From a virus, in the IMG/VR virus record IMGVR_UViG_3300007352_000148, positions 1-46,195 of that record: 46,195 nucleotides of DNA; one strand, given 5' to 3'. The position numbers were made by a program, and so were the translations under genes. Under the pieces are notes generated by a model. That model did no database searches. It saw nothing but the letters and a program-made list of their open reading frames with translations, and was not told where the DNA came from. Below are positions 46,045 through 46,195 of the stretch, in pieces (positions within the stretch are counted from its first letter, which is position 1; each line of letters opens with the position of its first letter).

Positions 46045-46099
46045 CCCCGGGGCTAAGCCATCGCCCGTAGGGCGATTGGTTTTGAACTCCTGGTTGATA
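46035..46099 (+). mobile_element. attC-like site 10
   Basis: AAGCGGCTAACC, ATCGCCC-GTA-GGGCGAT stem extended by CC/GG and AA/TT, then TTTTGAACTCCTGGTTGAT. The 3' part TTGAACTCCTGGTT is shared with site 8. Confidence 0.7.
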
Positions 46100-46152
46100 C
46101 GGCGCGTAGCTTGCGCCGTGCCAACCGATTAGAGACTTCAGCGGCTCAAGGC

Positions 46153-46195
46153 CCCCATTGGTGCGGCGCTTAATATAAAAAGCTTTTACGTCTGG
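46153..46195 (+). repeat. 43-bp repeat at the window end
   Basis: Perfect inverse of 30138-30180, the entry into the structured cassette. The assembly stops here, as expected for a repeat longer than the assembly overlap. Confidence 0.95.

Overview
The window is a large piece of a temperate tailed bacteriophage (Caudoviricetes). Evidence is the terminase pair, a large podovirus-type portal, a tailspike, a DnaB helicase with an O-like initiator, NinB and RusA-type recombination proteins, RecT with an SMC-like ATPase, and a lambda-like immunity region with two divergent HTH regulators. The host is a bacterium with strong Shine-Dalgarno use and frequent GTG and TTG starts. I cannot name it from sequence alone. 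No integrase, major capsid or lysin gene was recognised, and the gene at base 1 is cut, so the window is a partial genome.

Layout. Everything from about 31.8 kb down to base 1 is on the minus strand and reads as one long polycistronic unit starting at a divergent control region (31.8-31.9 kb). In transcription order it holds a Cro-like regulator, small early proteins, a PD-(D/E)XK nuclease on a cassette, a Lar/ImmA-like fusion, a dNMP kinase, a C5 DNA methyltransferase interrupted by an intein, HNH and RusA-like proteins, a PAPS-reductase-like enzyme, NinB, a second DNA methyltransferase, a radical SAM protein, the O-like initiator with origin iterons, DnaB, many small proteins, TerS, TerL, the portal, virion proteins and the tailspike. 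Rightward genes (31.9-46.2 kb) start with the repressor, a small Cys protein and an intrinsic terminator. A second operator-controlled promoter region follows, then an XRE protein, a tRNA-Tyr, many small proteins, an SMC-like ATPase, KTSC, RecT, an inserted NUMOD/HNH homing endonuclease, a frameshifted metallo-beta-lactamase-fold gene, a UDG-like protein, Cys-rich small proteins and an AlpA-like regulator.

Main observation. Both arms carry units that look like integron gene cassettes. Each is a short promoterless ORF followed by a 50-100 bp imperfect hairpin with a few unpaired extra bases, ending in a GTT core. The first 8-19 bases of each cassette are complementary to the last bases of that same cassette. 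At least seven hairpins lie in tandem on the plus strand at 43.76-46.1 kb, three at 34.29-34.97 kb, and at least three on the minus strand (30.75-30.81, 30.23-30.30, 14.03-14.09 kb). All point in the direction of transcription of the operon they sit in. This resembles attC arrays without an integron integrase, here inside a phage. One unit (29.98-30.18 kb) has no ORF and folds as a long, closed stem. Its first 43 bp recur inverted at the last 43 bp of the window.

The phage also carries several homing-type insertions: an intein exactly at the catalytic Cys of the methyltransferase, an HNH domain inside the initiator gene between two iteron clusters, a stand-alone HNH gene, and a NUMOD/HNH gene between recT and the MBL gene.
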